Shown here: positions 35,660 to 44,864 of the stretch, one piece after another | How positions within the stretch are numbered: the first letter of the stretch is position 1 | How the letters are laid out: every line of letters starts with the position of its first letter | Origin: Pseudomonas sp. HN11 | Lineage (GTDB): Bacteria; Pseudomonadota; Gammaproteobacteria; Pseudomonadales; Pseudomonadaceae | Direction: 5' to 3' | Assembly (NCBI RefSeq): GCF_021390155.1 | Contig: NZ_CP089985.1 | Location: 755,001-819,000, forward strand | DNA length: 64,000 bases | Translations under genes and position numbers: made by a program | Notes under the pieces: model-generated | Databases searched by the model: none | What the model saw: the letters and a program-made list of their open reading frames with translations, nothing else | Told to the model about the DNA's origin: nothing

Positions 35660-36666
35660 TCGTACCGCTATTGACATTACCTTCGATCAAGAACGACGAG
35701 GTTGCCGCACGCCGCCAGCTGGGCCGCGGCCTGTACCTGCCGTTCCATGTTGCGGGTCAGGCCGGTGAGTTGCGGCTTGAGCCTGGACGTCCGCCAGTTG
35801 GCGGTGACGTGGTGTGTTTCGACACGCAGTGCGGCGTGCTGGCGCTCGCCAAGGCGGGGCCGTTGCTTAGCCTGCTGGGCGAATGTCCGGTGACCCTTGG
35901 AGCCGACAACGAACCGGACTCCTGGTTCTGGACGTTGTTCCAGTATTACCTGAGCTCCGAAGTGCGAGCGCTGTTGGGCTATGTGCGATTGCTACACACC
36001 GGGCGACCAAAGGGCTTTGGCTGTCGCCTCACCGTGACCCTGGGGGCATCGTGGGTTGAGGGATATGTGTGGTTGAGCACCGAAAGCTTTTTGGCGTTGT
36101 ACGAGGCGGGGGCTTGGCGGGCCACGGCTGCGCCGCTGCCGTTGTCGTTTCAACTGGCAATTGCCGTGACCCTTGGGCGGTTGCGGTTACCGATTGTACA
36201 GGCCGGCAGTCTGCGAGCTGGTGATGTGCTGGTGCTTGAACAGACCTTTTTCCAGGCCCGGGGCAGCGGCTATGTGTCGGTCGGCAGAGAGCGCCTGCAT
36301 GGCGACATTGACGATGACACTGGGTGGTTACGTTTCACTCTTACTTCTATCGAGGACATGTCTGTGGACGAAGATTTAGCTGTACCTCATCACTCGGGGC
36401 ATGAAGACGATGAACCCGTAATGGACGTATTCGGTCACGAGCCGTTCGATGAATTGAGCATGACGCTGAGCGTACGCTGCGGAACACTGAACCTGACCCT
36501 GGGGGAGTTGCGTAACCTCGTGCCCGGCTCGGTACTGGGCATTACCGGTTTTACCCCAGGCATGGCGGGTCTGTTTTATGGCGATCGGCCCATCGGCCAG
36601 GGGCAGTTGGTGGAAGTTGACGGGCGCCTGGGGTTGCAGTTGTCCCGAGTGGTGTTCGGTCGATGA
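35656..36666 (+). CDS. sctQ: SctQ/HrcQ, cytoplasmic sorting-platform ring protein (unsplit form)
   Basis: 336 residues. The C-terminal surface-presentation (SPOA) domain is clear at about 265-334 ([37 protein letters not shown]). The N-terminal two thirds match the HrcQA part. In P. syringae these are two genes (hrcQA, hrcQB); here they are one continuous frame. In-frame ATG codons at 36358 and 36421 could start a short C-terminal product, but neither has a well-spaced ribosome site. It overlaps sctP and sctR by 4 bp each. Confidence 0.9.
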   Translation: MIVPLLTLPSIKNDEVAARRQLGRGLYLPFHVAGQAGELRLEPGRPPVGGDVVCFDTQCGVLALAKAGPLLSLLGECPVTLGADNEPDSWFWTLFQYYLSSEVRALLGYVRLLHTGRPKGFGCRLTVTLGASWVEGYVWLSTESFLALYEAGAWRATAAPLPLSFQLAIAVTLGRLRLPIVQAGSLRAGDVLVLEQTFFQARGSGYVSVGRERLHGDIDDDTGWLRFTLTSIEDMSVDEDLAVPHHSGHEDDEPVMDVFGHEPFDELSMTLSVRCGTLNLTLGELRNLVPGSVLGITGFTPGMAGLFYGDRPIGQGQLVEVDGRLGLQLSRVVFGR

Positions 36667-37316
36667 TACTTCAAGGGCTGGACCCGATAGTCCTGGCGAT
36701 ATTTCTGGGCGCGCTGTCGTTGATGCCCATGCTGTTGGTGGTCTGCACAGCCTACTTGAAAATCGTGATTGTGCTGATGATTACCCGCAATGCCATCGGC
36801 GTACAGCAGGTACCTCCGAGCATGGCCATCAACGGAATCGCTCTGGCGGCCTCCTTGTTCATCATGGCGCCGGTGGGGTATGAAATCGCCGAGAATATCA
36901 AGGCTTCGCCTCTGGACATGAGCAACGTGCAAACGTTTCTGAATACCGGCAATGAGGCCATCAACCCCTTGCGTGCATTCATGCTGCGTAATGTGGACCC
37001 GGATGTGCTGACCCATCTGCTGGACAACACCGCACGTCTGTGGCCTGCGAAAATGGCTCAGGAGGTACAGCGTGAAGATCTTATCCTGCTGATCCCGGCG
37101 TTTGTGCTTTCGCAATTGCAGGCGGGGTTCGAGATCGGTTTCTTGATCTACATCCCTTTCATTGTGATCGACCTTATTGTTTCCAACCTGTTGCTGGCGC
37201 TGGGTATGCAGATGGTCTCGCCGATGACCATTTCCCTACCGCTCAAGCTGCTGCTGTTCGTGCTGGTGTCTGGCTGGTCGCGGTTGCTCGACAGCCTGTT
37301 CCTTTCCTATCTCTGA
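36663..37316 (+). CDS. sctR: SctR/HrcR, export gate core protein
   Basis: 217 residues, four membrane segments. Conserved SctR/FliP stretches: [40 protein letters not shown], and the C-terminal [23 protein letters not shown] with LGMQMVSP. Five copies form the helical export gate with SctS and SctT. Full length and intact. Confidence 0.96.
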   Translation: MILQGLDPIVLAIFLGALSLMPMLLVVCTAYLKIVIVLMITRNAIGVQQVPPSMAINGIALAASLFIMAPVGYEIAENIKASPLDMSNVQTFLNTGNEAINPLRAFMLRNVDPDVLTHLLDNTARLWPAKMAQEVQREDLILLIPAFVLSQLQAGFEIGFLIYIPFIVIDLIVSNLLLALGMQMVSPMTISLPLKLLLFVLVSGWSRLLDSLFLSYL

Positions 37317-37323
37317 GTGGCGT

Positions 37324-37587
37324 ATGGAACCTATCGTGCTGTTCAAGCAGGGCATGTTGCTGGTAGTTGTGCTGTCGGCACCGCCGCTGATCGTGGCGGT
37401 GGTGGTGGGGGTGCTGACCTCTTTGGTACAAGCGCTGATGCAGATCCAGGACCAGACATTACCCTTTGGTATCAAACTAGTAGCGGTGGGTGTCACATTG
37501 ATCCTGACGGGCCGCTGGATTGGCGTGGAGTTGATCCAGCTGATCAACCTGACGTTTGAAATGATCGGCCGTTCGGCCCTGAACTAA
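37324..37587 (+). CDS. sctS: SctS/HrcS, export gate protein
   Basis: 87 residues, two membrane helices around a conserved loop (SLVQALMQIQDQTLPFGIKL), the FliQ/SctS signature. Full length. It starts 7 bp after sctR. Confidence 0.95.
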   Translation: MEPIVLFKQGMLLVVVLSAPPLIVAVVVGVLTSLVQALMQIQDQTLPFGIKLVAVGVTLILTGRWIGVELIQLINLTFEMIGRSALN

Positions 37588-37597
37588 GGCGTTGCCT

Positions 37598-38386
37598 GTG
37601 CTGCTTTATCTTGAGTATCTCCCCAGCCTGATGATCGGCATGGCGCGTATCTATCCCTGTGGCATCCTGGTGGCGGCGTTTTGTTTTCAACAGGTGCGCG
37701 GCCTGCCCCGGCACACCATCGTGATGGTCATGGCGTTGTTGCCCGCTCCGGGTATTCATGCTGCTTTGGCGGGGCAGGACTATTCAGCATTGATGCTCGG
37801 TGCGCTGATGCTCAAGGAGTTAGCATTGGGGTTGCTGCTGGGGGTGTTGTTGGCCATGCCGTTCTGGATGTTCGAGTCGGTGGGGGCGCTGCTGGACAAC
37901 CAGCGTGGAGCCTTGGCCGGTGGCCAACTTAACCCGTCACTGGGGCCGGACGCGACGCCGATCGGGCACATGTTCAAGCAACTGGCGATTTACTTGCTGA
38001 TGGCCATCCTGGGGTTGGGCGCGCTCACCCAGGTGATCTGGGACAGTTACCTGATCTGGCCACCCACCGTGTGGTTTCCGCTTCCAGCAGCTAATGGCAT
38101 GAGCGTATTTGTCGGGCTGCTCAGTGACACATTCATGCACATGATGCTTTATGCCGCGCCCTTTATTGCCGTGCTATTGCTGTTGGAGTTCGGTATCGCG
38201 TTGCTGGGGGTCTACAGCCAGCAATTGCAAGTGAGTACCGTGGCGCCGCCGGTCAAGTGCCTGGCGGGAATCGGTATTTTGTTGCTGTACTTTGCACTGT
38301 TGCAGGATCTTATTATCGGGCGTATGAGCCAGTTGGGTGACCTCAAGCACTACCTGGGACTTTTGCTCAAGGTCTCGATGCCGTGA
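37598..38386 (+). CDS. sctT: SctT/HrcT, export gate protein
   Basis: 262 residues from the GTG at 37598, nine bases after AAGG; a TTG two codons earlier is possible but too close to that site. Six or so membrane helices with FliR/SctT features (LPSLMIGMARIYPCGILVAAF, PFWMFESVGALLDNQRGA, AAPFIAVLLLLEFGIALLG). Complete. The stop overlaps the sctU GTG start by 4 bp. Confidence 0.94.
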   Translation: MLLYLEYLPSLMIGMARIYPCGILVAAFCFQQVRGLPRHTIVMVMALLPAPGIHAALAGQDYSALMLGALMLKELALGLLLGVLLAMPFWMFESVGALLDNQRGALAGGQLNPSLGPDATPIGHMFKQLAIYLLMAILGLGALTQVIWDSYLIWPPTVWFPLPAANGMSVFVGLLSDTFMHMMLYAAPFIAVLLLLEFGIALLGVYSQQLQVSTVAPPVKCLAGIGILLLYFALLQDLIIGRMSQLGDLKHYLGLLLKVSMP

Positions 38387-39480
38387 GTGATTCGGGAGAA
38401 AAAAAGCACCCGGCGTCCGCCAAGAAACTGCGTGACCAACGTAAGAAAGGTCAGGTCGCGCAAAGCCAGGATGTGAGCAAGCTGCTGGCGCTGACGGCTA
38501 TCAGTGAGGTCGCCTTGTTCACTGCCGAAACCAGCTTGCAGCGCTTTCAGCAATTGCTGGTGTTGCCGATGTCACGCTTGGGCCAGCCGTTTGCGCGGGT
38601 GCTGGAAGAAGTGCTGGCGGAGGGCCTGGTGATGTTTTTCTCGTTCTCTCTGTTGATGGCCGGGCTTGCGATTGCCGCGAAGCTGATTGCCAGTTGGATG
38701 CAGTTCGGCCTGCTGTTCGCACCGGACACGCTGAAGATGGATTTCAATCGCCTCAACCCTATCAGCCAGATCAAGCAGATGTTCTCTGCCCAGTCGTTAA
38801 TGAACCTGCTGATGAGCATCGCCAAGGCGTTCCTACTGGGCCTGATTGTGTACGTGGTGGTCTGGCCCGCTCTGGGGGCGTTGATAAACCTTGCCAGCAG
38901 CGACCTGCAGAGTTATCTGCTGGCGCTGATCGCGTTGTTCCGTCACTTGCTGCATGCCTGCCTGGGGCTGTTGCTGGTGTTGGCACTGATCGATCTGACC
39001 TTGCAAAAGCACTTCTTCGCCAAGCGTATGCGCATGACACAGGTTGAGGTCGTCAAAGAGTACAAGGACATGGAGGGCGACCCCCATGTGAAAGGCCAGC
39101 GCCGCCAGTTGGCGCAGGAATTGGCGCAAGAGGAGCCGAAGGTCAAGCTGCCCAAGCTGGAAGAAGCCGACATGTTGGTGGTCAACCCGACGCACTTTGC
39201 AGTCGCGCTGTACTACCGCCCAGGCAAGACGCCTTTACCCCTGCTGATCAGCAAGGGCACGGACGACGAAGCGCGAAACCTGATCGCGCGAGCAAAGGTC
39301 GCCGAGGTCCCGGTGATTCAATGTGTGTGGCTGGCCCGCACGATCTATACCAAACAGCTGGGTGCAAGCATTCCTCGCGAGACCTTGCAGGCCGTAGCGC
39401 TGATCTACCGCACCTTGCGTGAGATGGATGACGAAGCCAAGCGCGAAACGCTGGAACTGCCTGAGCTTGATCAGCGCTGA
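38383..39480 (+). CDS. sctU: SctU/HrcU, autocleaving export switch protein
   Basis: 365 residues from a GTG start. N-terminal EKKHPASAKKLRDQRKKGQV, four membrane helices (about 30-210), and the cytoplasmic domain with the autocleavage motif NPTH at residues 268-271 in MLVVNPTHFAVALYY. Cleavage there switches specificity from early to late substrates. Last gene of the right-facing operon; its stop abuts that of hrpV on the other strand. Confidence 0.96.
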   Translation: MSDSGEKKHPASAKKLRDQRKKGQVAQSQDVSKLLALTAISEVALFTAETSLQRFQQLLVLPMSRLGQPFARVLEEVLAEGLVMFFSFSLLMAGLAIAAKLIASWMQFGLLFAPDTLKMDFNRLNPISQIKQMFSAQSLMNLLMSIAKAFLLGLIVYVVVWPALGALINLASSDLQSYLLALIALFRHLLHACLGLLLVLALIDLTLQKHFFAKRMRMTQVEVVKEYKDMEGDPHVKGQRRQLAQELAQEEPKVKLPKLEEADMLVVNPTHFAVALYYRPGKTPLPLLISKGTDDEARNLIARAKVAEVPVIQCVWLARTIYTKQLGASIPRETLQAVALIYRTLREMDDEAKRETLELPELDQR

Positions 39481-39483
39481 TCA
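39468..39483. repeat. 16-bp perfect palindrome spanning the sctU and hrpV stop codons
   Basis: TGATCAGCGCTGATCA is its own reverse complement. It supplies the TGA stop of sctU (39478-39480) and, on the other strand, the TGA stop of hrpV (39483-39481). There is no room for a conventional terminator with a U-tract between the two convergent operons. Confidence 0.85.
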
Positions 39484-39846
39484 GCGGCTGGAACCTGGGT
39501 CCAGCGCGCTGAGATTGGCCAGTGAGAGCATCCTGCTGAGGATCCTGCCCGGATTGCCGTGAGAGGGGGGCAGTGCGTGCCAGATCACCAAGGCACCCTG
39601 GGTATCGAGATAGATAAAGCAGCCATCAAACACCTGTGCCTGCTCAAAGCGGCGCTGCAATACGCGTTGTAGTTGCCCGGCTTGCAACGTTTCGCGAGTG
39701 ATATGCAGGGCCAGTCCAGGGTGATTACCCGCGTGGAGCGCGCGCACCTCGATGCCGCAAGTGAGAACGTGGTGAGTGGCAGCGCCGCTCACCAGGTTCT
39801 CCAGAAATACCTGGCATGGTTCGTCGGGTATTTCCTTGATGCTCAT
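39481..39846 (-). CDS. hrpV: HrpV-type negative regulator of type III secretion
   Basis: 121 residues from the ATG at 39846, which overlaps the hrpT stop (ATGA); the longer frame upstream lies inside hrpT. Length and last position after hrcC-hrpT match P. syringae hrpV. HrpV binds the enhancer-binding activator HrpS and holds it inactive; HrpG relieves this. Similarity is recognised mainly from context and general pattern (MSIKEIPDEPCQVFLENLVS...). Confidence 0.78.
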   Translation of the reverse strand: MSIKEIPDEPCQVFLENLVSGAATHHVLTCGIEVRALHAGNHPGLALHITRETLQAGQLQRVLQRRFEQAQVFDGCFIYLDTQGALVIWHALPPSHGNPGRILSRMLSLANLSALDPGSSR

Positions 39847-40046
39847 CGTTCCAGCGATATCGTCTGGTAATCGGCTCGCTCTCCGGAAGGGCCGGGCTCG
39901 ACGCGCATGTGAGATGGCCACCAGATCACCATCTTTTGTGCGGTAGATTGCGGGCGTGAGCAGGAGTCGCCTTTGCACGTGGGGGTGCAAGCGCTGACAA
40001 GCAGCGCCGCACCGATCAGAGTTGAGTACAACAATTGATGTTTCAT
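39843..40046 (-). CDS. hrpT: HrpT-type small outer-membrane lipoprotein
   Basis: 67 residues with a lipoprotein signal (LYSTLIGAALLVSAC, lipid-bearing C20) and a short, cysteine-containing mature part. Its place between sctC and hrpV is that of hrpT, thought to help secretin assembly. It overlaps sctC by 4 bp and hrpV by 4 bp. Confidence 0.82.
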   Translation of the reverse strand: MKHQLLYSTLIGAALLVSACTPTCKGDSCSRPQSTAQKMVIWWPSHMRVEPGPSGERADYQTISLER

Positions 40047-42184
40047 GGGCGGACCTTACGTAATGGCGTAATCAAGGTGGGGCGCGGTACGCTGAGATGT
40101 TCATCCTTCACCACCGGACGCATGGCAATAAATACCTCGGCTTCCTCTCCCGGTTTCAACCAGGCGTGTGGCCACACGGTGACGGCAAGCGTTTGCGAGT
40201 TGCTGCATTCTTTCTCATCGATGCGCACATTGCGGTTGAACTGGTTGCGTAGCACCACGACTGCAACGTTGTACTCAGGGCCTGCATACCATTGGCTGCG
40301 CTCGGTACTCAGTGCGAGCAGGTCGCGGGTGCTGCACAGCGTGTTCAACCCCACAGGTATTGGCGCCAACTTGAAGGCCTTGGGCACTTGCCCAGTCACC
40401 AGGTGCGCCAGGGTACTGATCACGTCGCTACGCTTGATCACAGGCTGGTGAGGGGCGTTACGCCTGGCCAGCGGAGTCAGCGCCGCCTGCAATTGGGCCT
40501 GATCTGCCTGGGGCAAATAGCGAGACGGATCGGCCTGGTCGCCGATGACGCGCGGCGTGATGATAAACAAGCGTTCACGCCGATTGTTCTGCCTTTCGCT
40601 GGAAGAGAACAACGCCTTGCCCAGCAGCGGGATATCGCCCAGCAGCGGCACCTTGTTTTGCTTGTCGGTACTTTCCGTGACGTGGAACCCACCCACCACC
40701 ATCGAACGCTTCTCAGCCATGACGGCCTGGGTGCTGACGTTACCGCGGCGAACATCAAGCTCTTTGAGGCTACGGTTGGGGTTGGATTCGTCGAACCTGC
40801 CGTCCTCTATATCCACGACCAAATGGATCTGATGGCTTCCCCGACTAGTGATGACGCGCGGCACGACCTGAACGCTGGTGCCCACGGTGACCGGCAAGAT
40901 GGTTGCGTTCTCACGCCCGGGGGTCAGGTATTGAGTGCGATTGAAGTCGATCACCGCCGGCTGGTTTTCCAGGGTGAGCACGGACGGGTTGGAAACCATG
41001 GTCGCCAGCCCCTTGGCTTCCAGTGCGCGTACGTCGGCATAGAAACGGTCGCGATTTTCAATCGACAACTGCTGCGATGTGCCCGGCGCCAAATTTGCGC
41101 CGCCACGGAAGCGGCTGTTCTGAAACCCCCAGTTCACTCCGAACTCACGCAATTGCGTGCGCTCGATATCAAGAATGATCGTATCGATTTCCACCAGTTT
41201 GCGTGCCACATCGAGTTGAGCGATCAACTCCCGGTACATGGCCTGGCGCTCTGGCAGGTCATAGATCAGCACCGCGTTATTGCGAATGTCGGCTTCGACG
41301 CGAATCCGGCTGGTGGGCGTCGGCGCACGCGGAGTGAGTGTGGCGCCGCTGTCCAACGGCATGATGTTGCTGTTTGAACCGAGCATCTGCCCCAGCAAGG
41401 GGTTGCTCAAGCGAGGAACGTTCGGCAAGAGAGGGGCCGGCTGTGAGGACGGGCGCTGGCCCAGCGTCGAGGAGATCGGATCGGAACGTGGCTCCAGTAA
41501 CCCTCGCACGATGCTGGAAACGCCCGGAATGGTGAGCTTCTGTCCACGATAATCCACGTGGCGATCCGCCGCATTGGCGAACTTCAGCGGGAAACTCAGT
41601 ACGCTCTGCTTCTCATCCACGGTGCGGCGTTGGCTGCTGAACTGCTTGATCTGTTCGATATAGCGCCGAGGTCCGGAGACCAGCACGACGCCATCCTCGG
41701 CCAACTCACCCCAACCGAAGCGACTATCGAGCAGGCCAATATCAGTGAGCGCCTGCTTGAGGTCGGCAATGGACTCAGAGGAAACCTCCAGGCGCGCGGA
41801 CTCCTGCTGGTCCAGGCTGCTGATGTAGAGCGTGTTGTTGTACAGATACCATTGGAAGCGATGTTCTACGCCCAGCCGGTCGAGCAAGGATTGTGGGGTA
41901 TTGGCGCGTATCTTGCCGTTGACGGTGCCCTCCAGCAGGCCCTCGATTTGCAGTTGGGTACCGAAGGTTTGGGCGAAGTCGTCGAGCACGTCTCGAACTG
42001 GCTTATGCTCGGCTTCATAAGCGTAGGCGGTGTTCTTCCATTCGGCGGGAATTGCCGCCAATGCGCTTTGGGTTGAAACCAGCAGCCAGGAAAACAGGAA
42101 CACATTCCGCCAATGGGCTCTTTTGAATGAAGCATCAGGCGAGTCAAGGCACAAGCGGCTGCCCTTATGGGTCTTGTTAGGCAT
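40043..42184 (-). CDS. sctC: SctC/HrcC, outer-membrane secretin
   Basis: 713 residues from the ATG at 42184; a longer frame reaches back into hrpG without support. Signal peptide about residues 1-44 (NVFLFSWLLVSTQSALA). N-domains follow (DVLDDFAQTFGTQLQIEGL, then NAVLIYDLPERQAMYRELI), and the C-terminal secretin domain carries LVEIDTIILDIERTQLREFG and KVPLLGDIPLLGKALF. Close in length to P. syringae HrcC. It forms the outer-membrane ring through which the pilus passes. Confidence 0.94.
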   Translation of the reverse strand: MPNKTHKGSRLCLDSPDASFKRAHWRNVFLFSWLLVSTQSALAAIPAEWKNTAYAYEAEHKPVRDVLDDFAQTFGTQLQIEGLLEGTVNGKIRANTPQSLLDRLGVEHRFQWYLYNNTLYISSLDQQESARLEVSSESIADLKQALTDIGLLDSRFGWGELAEDGVVLVSGPRRYIEQIKQFSSQRRTVDEKQSVLSFPLKFANAADRHVDYRGQKLTIPGVSSIVRGLLEPRSDPISSTLGQRPSSQPAPLLPNVPRLSNPLLGQMLGSNSNIMPLDSGATLTPRAPTPTSRIRVEADIRNNAVLIYDLPERQAMYRELIAQLDVARKLVEIDTIILDIERTQLREFGVNWGFQNSRFRGGANLAPGTSQQLSIENRDRFYADVRALEAKGLATMVSNPSVLTLENQPAVIDFNRTQYLTPGRENATILPVTVGTSVQVVPRVITSRGSHQIHLVVDIEDGRFDESNPNRSLKELDVRRGNVSTQAVMAEKRSMVVGGFHVTESTDKQNKVPLLGDIPLLGKALFSSSERQNNRRERLFIITPRVIGDQADPSRYLPQADQAQLQAALTPLARRNAPHQPVIKRSDVISTLAHLVTGQVPKAFKLAPIPVGLNTLCSTRDLLALSTERSQWYAGPEYNVAVVVLRNQFNRNVRIDEKECSNSQTLAVTVWPHAWLKPGEEAEVFIAMRPVVKDEHLSVPRPTLITPLRKVRP

Positions 42185-42198
42185 AGACAGTTCTCTGA

Positions 42199-42591
42199 TT
42201 AGTACGAGCGTGAACGTAGCGGGGTGGGTTTGAGGTTTTGGGCTGGACGAGCAAGACGCGCAACGATGGCGCGCCATGTGTCGCGTTGGTTCAGCAGGGT
42301 CTCGAGGCAACTCAGTACGTAGGTTTCGCCACGGTCGGTGCGCAGACTTTGAATCAGCCATAGCGCACCTGTGTCAGCTTTTTGAGCCAATGCCCCCTGA
42401 AAATGATTCAAGCTGGCCGCGCCCAGGCGCAGCCAGCCTTGCAAGGCTGAGTTATCTGGCACCGCTGAGGTCAGTTGAACACCCAATAAAACGGCGTCGC
42501 CCTGACGTCGCAAGGCGACTTCGTCGTCGCCTTCAAATATGACGATTTTTTCCTCCCTGCCGCTCAACCAGTCACCCACGAGCGATTTCAT
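42199..42591 (-). CDS. hrpG: HrpG-type protein (chaperone-like, relieves HrpV)
   Basis: 130 residues, soluble, between hrpF and sctC as in P. syringae. The shape (MKSLVGDWLSGREEKIVIFEG...) fits the small acidic type III chaperone-like HrpG family. In P. syringae HrpG binds HrpV and so frees the HrpS activator. Starts directly after the hrpF stop. Confidence 0.78.
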   Translation of the reverse strand: MKSLVGDWLSGREEKIVIFEGDDEVALRRQGDAVLLGVQLTSAVPDNSALQGWLRLGAASLNHFQGALAQKADTGALWLIQSLRTDRGETYVLSCLETLLNQRDTWRAIVARLARPAQNLKPTPLRSRSY

Positions 42592-42807
42592 TTACTGAAA
42601 ACTGTCAAAGGTTGTTGTGAGCATCTGCTTGATCGTTTTACCGTGCTCATTGAAAAGCGCATGGGTGACGTCTCTGCGCATTAACATGTTGATAAACCAC
42701 TCGCCGTCTTGGGCCGCCAGGCTTTCCAAGAAACCGGACTCGTACTCTTTGTATGCAGATCTTTTATTTCTGGCAGTCGAATCAGTCATCTCTTTGAAAA
42801 AATCCAT
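42592..42807 (-). CDS. hrpF: HrpF-type small cytoplasmic protein
   Basis: 71 residues (MDFFKEMTDSTARNKRSAYK...), close to the 74 of P. syringae HrpF, and in the same position before hrpG. HrpF is needed for secretion and is reported to interact with the pilin and HrpG. There is an 88-bp gap to sctL upstream with no hrp box of its own, so it probably shares the hrpA-operon transcript. Confidence 0.8.
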   Translation of the reverse strand: MDFFKEMTDSTARNKRSAYKEYESGFLESLAAQDGEWFINMLMRRDVTHALFNEHGKTIKQMLTTTFDSFQ

Positions 42808-42895
42808 GATTTCTCTCTGATAGTTATGTTGAAGGGCGAATTTAAACAGTCAGTTCTAAGTGGTGAATATAAATAAAGTCTCTGTGCTCGTAGGA

Positions 42896-43489
42896 TTAGA
42901 TCTCGATCGAGTACTCTTTGCCCTGGTTGAAAAAAGTGTCGAGCATGGCATTCCAGCTGATACGGAAGTCCCCCTCATCTGTTTTCAATACGAGTGTTTG
43001 AGGATTAATCGTGTCGTCGGCGTTTAACTTCCAGAATCTGCTCTTGTGACGGGCAAGGCCCTGCCTTATCTCCTCAAGATCATGGGGATGACAGAGCAAT
43101 GTCGCACTGACTTCCTGAACTTGGCTATCCAGCAATTGTTTCAACAGCGCTGCGAGCCGTTGCGGGGCAGTTGTCTCGTCGAGCAGACTGCGAATAGCCT
43201 GGTTGGTGATGGAGGTCGCGTAGTGTTCAAGGTCGTCGCACATCGATTGACGGTCGCGTTCCCATTGCTTGAGTTGAGCGTCGGCGCGTTGCCAGATTTC
43301 CAATGAGGCTTGTTCAAGCATGGACTCGCATTTTTTTTCGGCCATACGTATCAATTCGTCGGCCTGGGCTTTGGCATGGCTCAAGAGATGGTTGGCCTGT
43401 TCCCAATTGGCTAGCTCTTCGCGCGGGATAAGGTTGGTTCGCGTGCCGGATGCATCCTTGCGTAACTCAATAGTATGTCGGCATAACAT
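42896..43489 (-). CDS. sctL: SctL/HrpE, ATPase stator protein
   Basis: 197 residues from the ATG at 43489, preceded at a suitable distance by AGGAAAG; an ATG five codons upstream is an alternative. N-terminal coiled coil (EQANHLLSHAKAQADELIRM, EKKCESMLEQASLEIWQRAD) and a C-terminal domain like FliH/HrpE. It tethers and restrains the SctN ATPase. It overlaps sctK by 23 bp. Confidence 0.88.
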   Translation of the reverse strand: MLCRHTIELRKDASGTRTNLIPREELANWEQANHLLSHAKAQADELIRMAEKKCESMLEQASLEIWQRADAQLKQWERDRQSMCDDLEHYATSITNQAIRSLLDETTAPQRLAALLKQLLDSQVQEVSATLLCHPHDLEEIRQGLARHKSRFWKLNADDTINPQTLVLKTDEGDFRISWNAMLDTFFNQGKEYSIEI

Positions 43490-44072
43490 CGCTGCTTTCC
43501 TCATCCTTGCGAGGCCGGGGCATGTTGTCGCTCGCCATGCTTGCGACGCGCCAAACGACGGCCTGCCAGAGAGTGTTCAATCGGCTGCTCGCGTTTTCGA
43601 GTGGGGCGTCTGCTGTTTCAGCCTCGCTCACACGTGTGCGGGGGAAACGCAATCGAAGGCGCTGCCAGGTAGCAGGCTCAACCCAGCTATGAAGTAGTCG
43701 CAGCGGATCGGAGTGTGGGGGCAGCATGGAAGGGTGCAGCGCCATGGAGAGGCGCATACACCACTTATGATGATCTTCACTCAAGGGTGATGCTGCTTGG
43801 GGATTGAACGTGTGGTTAGCCAATGCCAACACCAGGTTGAGTTGGTCCGTGGAGGCCAGGGCCAACCGAAGCACAGTGGCATGAGGTGCAGCCGGCAAGC
43901 AGGCGACAAAACCCGTAAGGTCGTCTGGTGCTGACCGACCGCTATAAAAAAGCCTTTCAATCGCACGATACTTGTCGCCTCTCCAGTCTTCGTGGGCCTG
44001 CTTCCAGGGAAAAGCCCACCATTGAGCCCAGGCCAGTTGCTCACGCATCAGATGATCAGGTCTAGGTGCCAT
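43467..44072 (-). CDS. sctK: SctK/HrpD-type accessory protein of the sorting platform
   Basis: 201 residues, placed between sctJ and sctL like HrpD/SctK. Weakly conserved family; helical, Trp-rich N-terminus (REQLAWAQWWAFPWKQAHEDW), no membrane segment. SctK links the SctQ platform to the membrane ring. Assignment is mainly positional. It overlaps sctJ by 11 bp. Confidence 0.78.
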   Translation of the reverse strand: MAPRPDHLMREQLAWAQWWAFPWKQAHEDWRGDKYRAIERLFYSGRSAPDDLTGFVACLPAAPHATVLRLALASTDQLNLVLALANHTFNPQAASPLSEDHHKWCMRLSMALHPSMLPPHSDPLRLLHSWVEPATWQRLRLRFPRTRVSEAETADAPLENASSRLNTLWQAVVWRVASMASDNMPRPRKDEESSDVMPTYY

Positions 44073-44862
44073 GCGTTGACCCCGTTGCGTTTCCTGTAGG
44101 TGCGGGCTCCTGATGGGGACGCTTGCGCCGCGCTTGCAGGAAGATCATGGCTGCCACCGTCGAAGCCAGACCGAGCAGCAAGATCATTATGCTGGCTCGC
44201 CAGAATCCGAGATCGTCGCCGGGCACCAGGAAGGGGCCGAAATACACCAGGCGTTGTTGTTCCTGATAAGTGGAGGCCGGTACAAACACCACGGTGAGTT
44301 TTTGCGGGTTGTCCACTGCGGTGGTCATCCCCGGGATACTGCTCGCCACCATTCTGCGGACCCGTGCGCGGATGTTGTCGGGATCCAGGCGTGGATCATG
44401 CTTGATGAATACGGAAGCAGATGCGGGTTGGACCGGCTCTCCTGGCGCTATGCGTTCAGGCAACACCACATGCACACGTGCGACAATGACGCCGTCGATC
44501 TTGGACAACGTGGTTTCAAGCTCTTGAGATAAGGCATAGATGTAGCGGGCACGTTCTTCCAGGGGAGTGGAAATTACCCCTTCCTTGCGAAAGGTATCCC
44601 CCATAGTGGTCCGGGCGAGTCGGGGAAGGCCGGCGGCTTCCAAGGTACGTACGGCGCGCCCGATGTCGCTTGTATTAACCGTTACGACGACCCCGTCTTT
44701 GGCCGGTACCTTTTGTGCGCGAATATGTTTATCTGCCAATTCGGCTACGACCTCATTGGCTTCTTGTTCGGACAGTTGGCGATGCAGTTCTACCCGGTCA
44801 CCACATCCGCTCAATATAAAAGTCATACTCAAAACTAAAGCGACAAGCAGAGAGTTATTCAT
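44062..44862 (-). CDS. sctJ: SctJ/HrcJ, inner-membrane ring lipoprotein
   Basis: 266 residues from the ATG at 44862, two codons inside a TTG that overlaps sctI. Lipoprotein signal with LSGC (C20). Two ring-building domains (LHRQLSEQEANEVVAELADK, then TLSKIDGVIVARVHVVLPE and SASVFIKHDPR), and one C-terminal membrane helix (SIMILLLGLASTVAAMIFL). It forms the periplasmic MS-ring with SctD. Confidence 0.95.
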   Translation of the reverse strand: MNNSLLVALVLSMTFILSGCGDRVELHRQLSEQEANEVVAELADKHIRAQKVPAKDGVVVTVNTSDIGRAVRTLEAAGLPRLARTTMGDTFRKEGVISTPLEERARYIYALSQELETTLSKIDGVIVARVHVVLPERIAPGEPVQPASASVFIKHDPRLDPDNIRARVRRMVASSIPGMTTAVDNPQKLTVVFVPASTYQEQQRLVYFGPFLVPGDDLGFWRASIMILLLGLASTVAAMIFLQARRKRPHQEPAPTGNATGSTHGT

Positions 44863-44864
44863 GC

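Noticed and set aside
42857..42885. TAAGTGG upstream of hrpF, looking like half of a minus-strand hrp box
   Set aside because: No GGTTCC-like block follows at 15 or 16 bases, so hrpF has no recognisable hrp box of its own.
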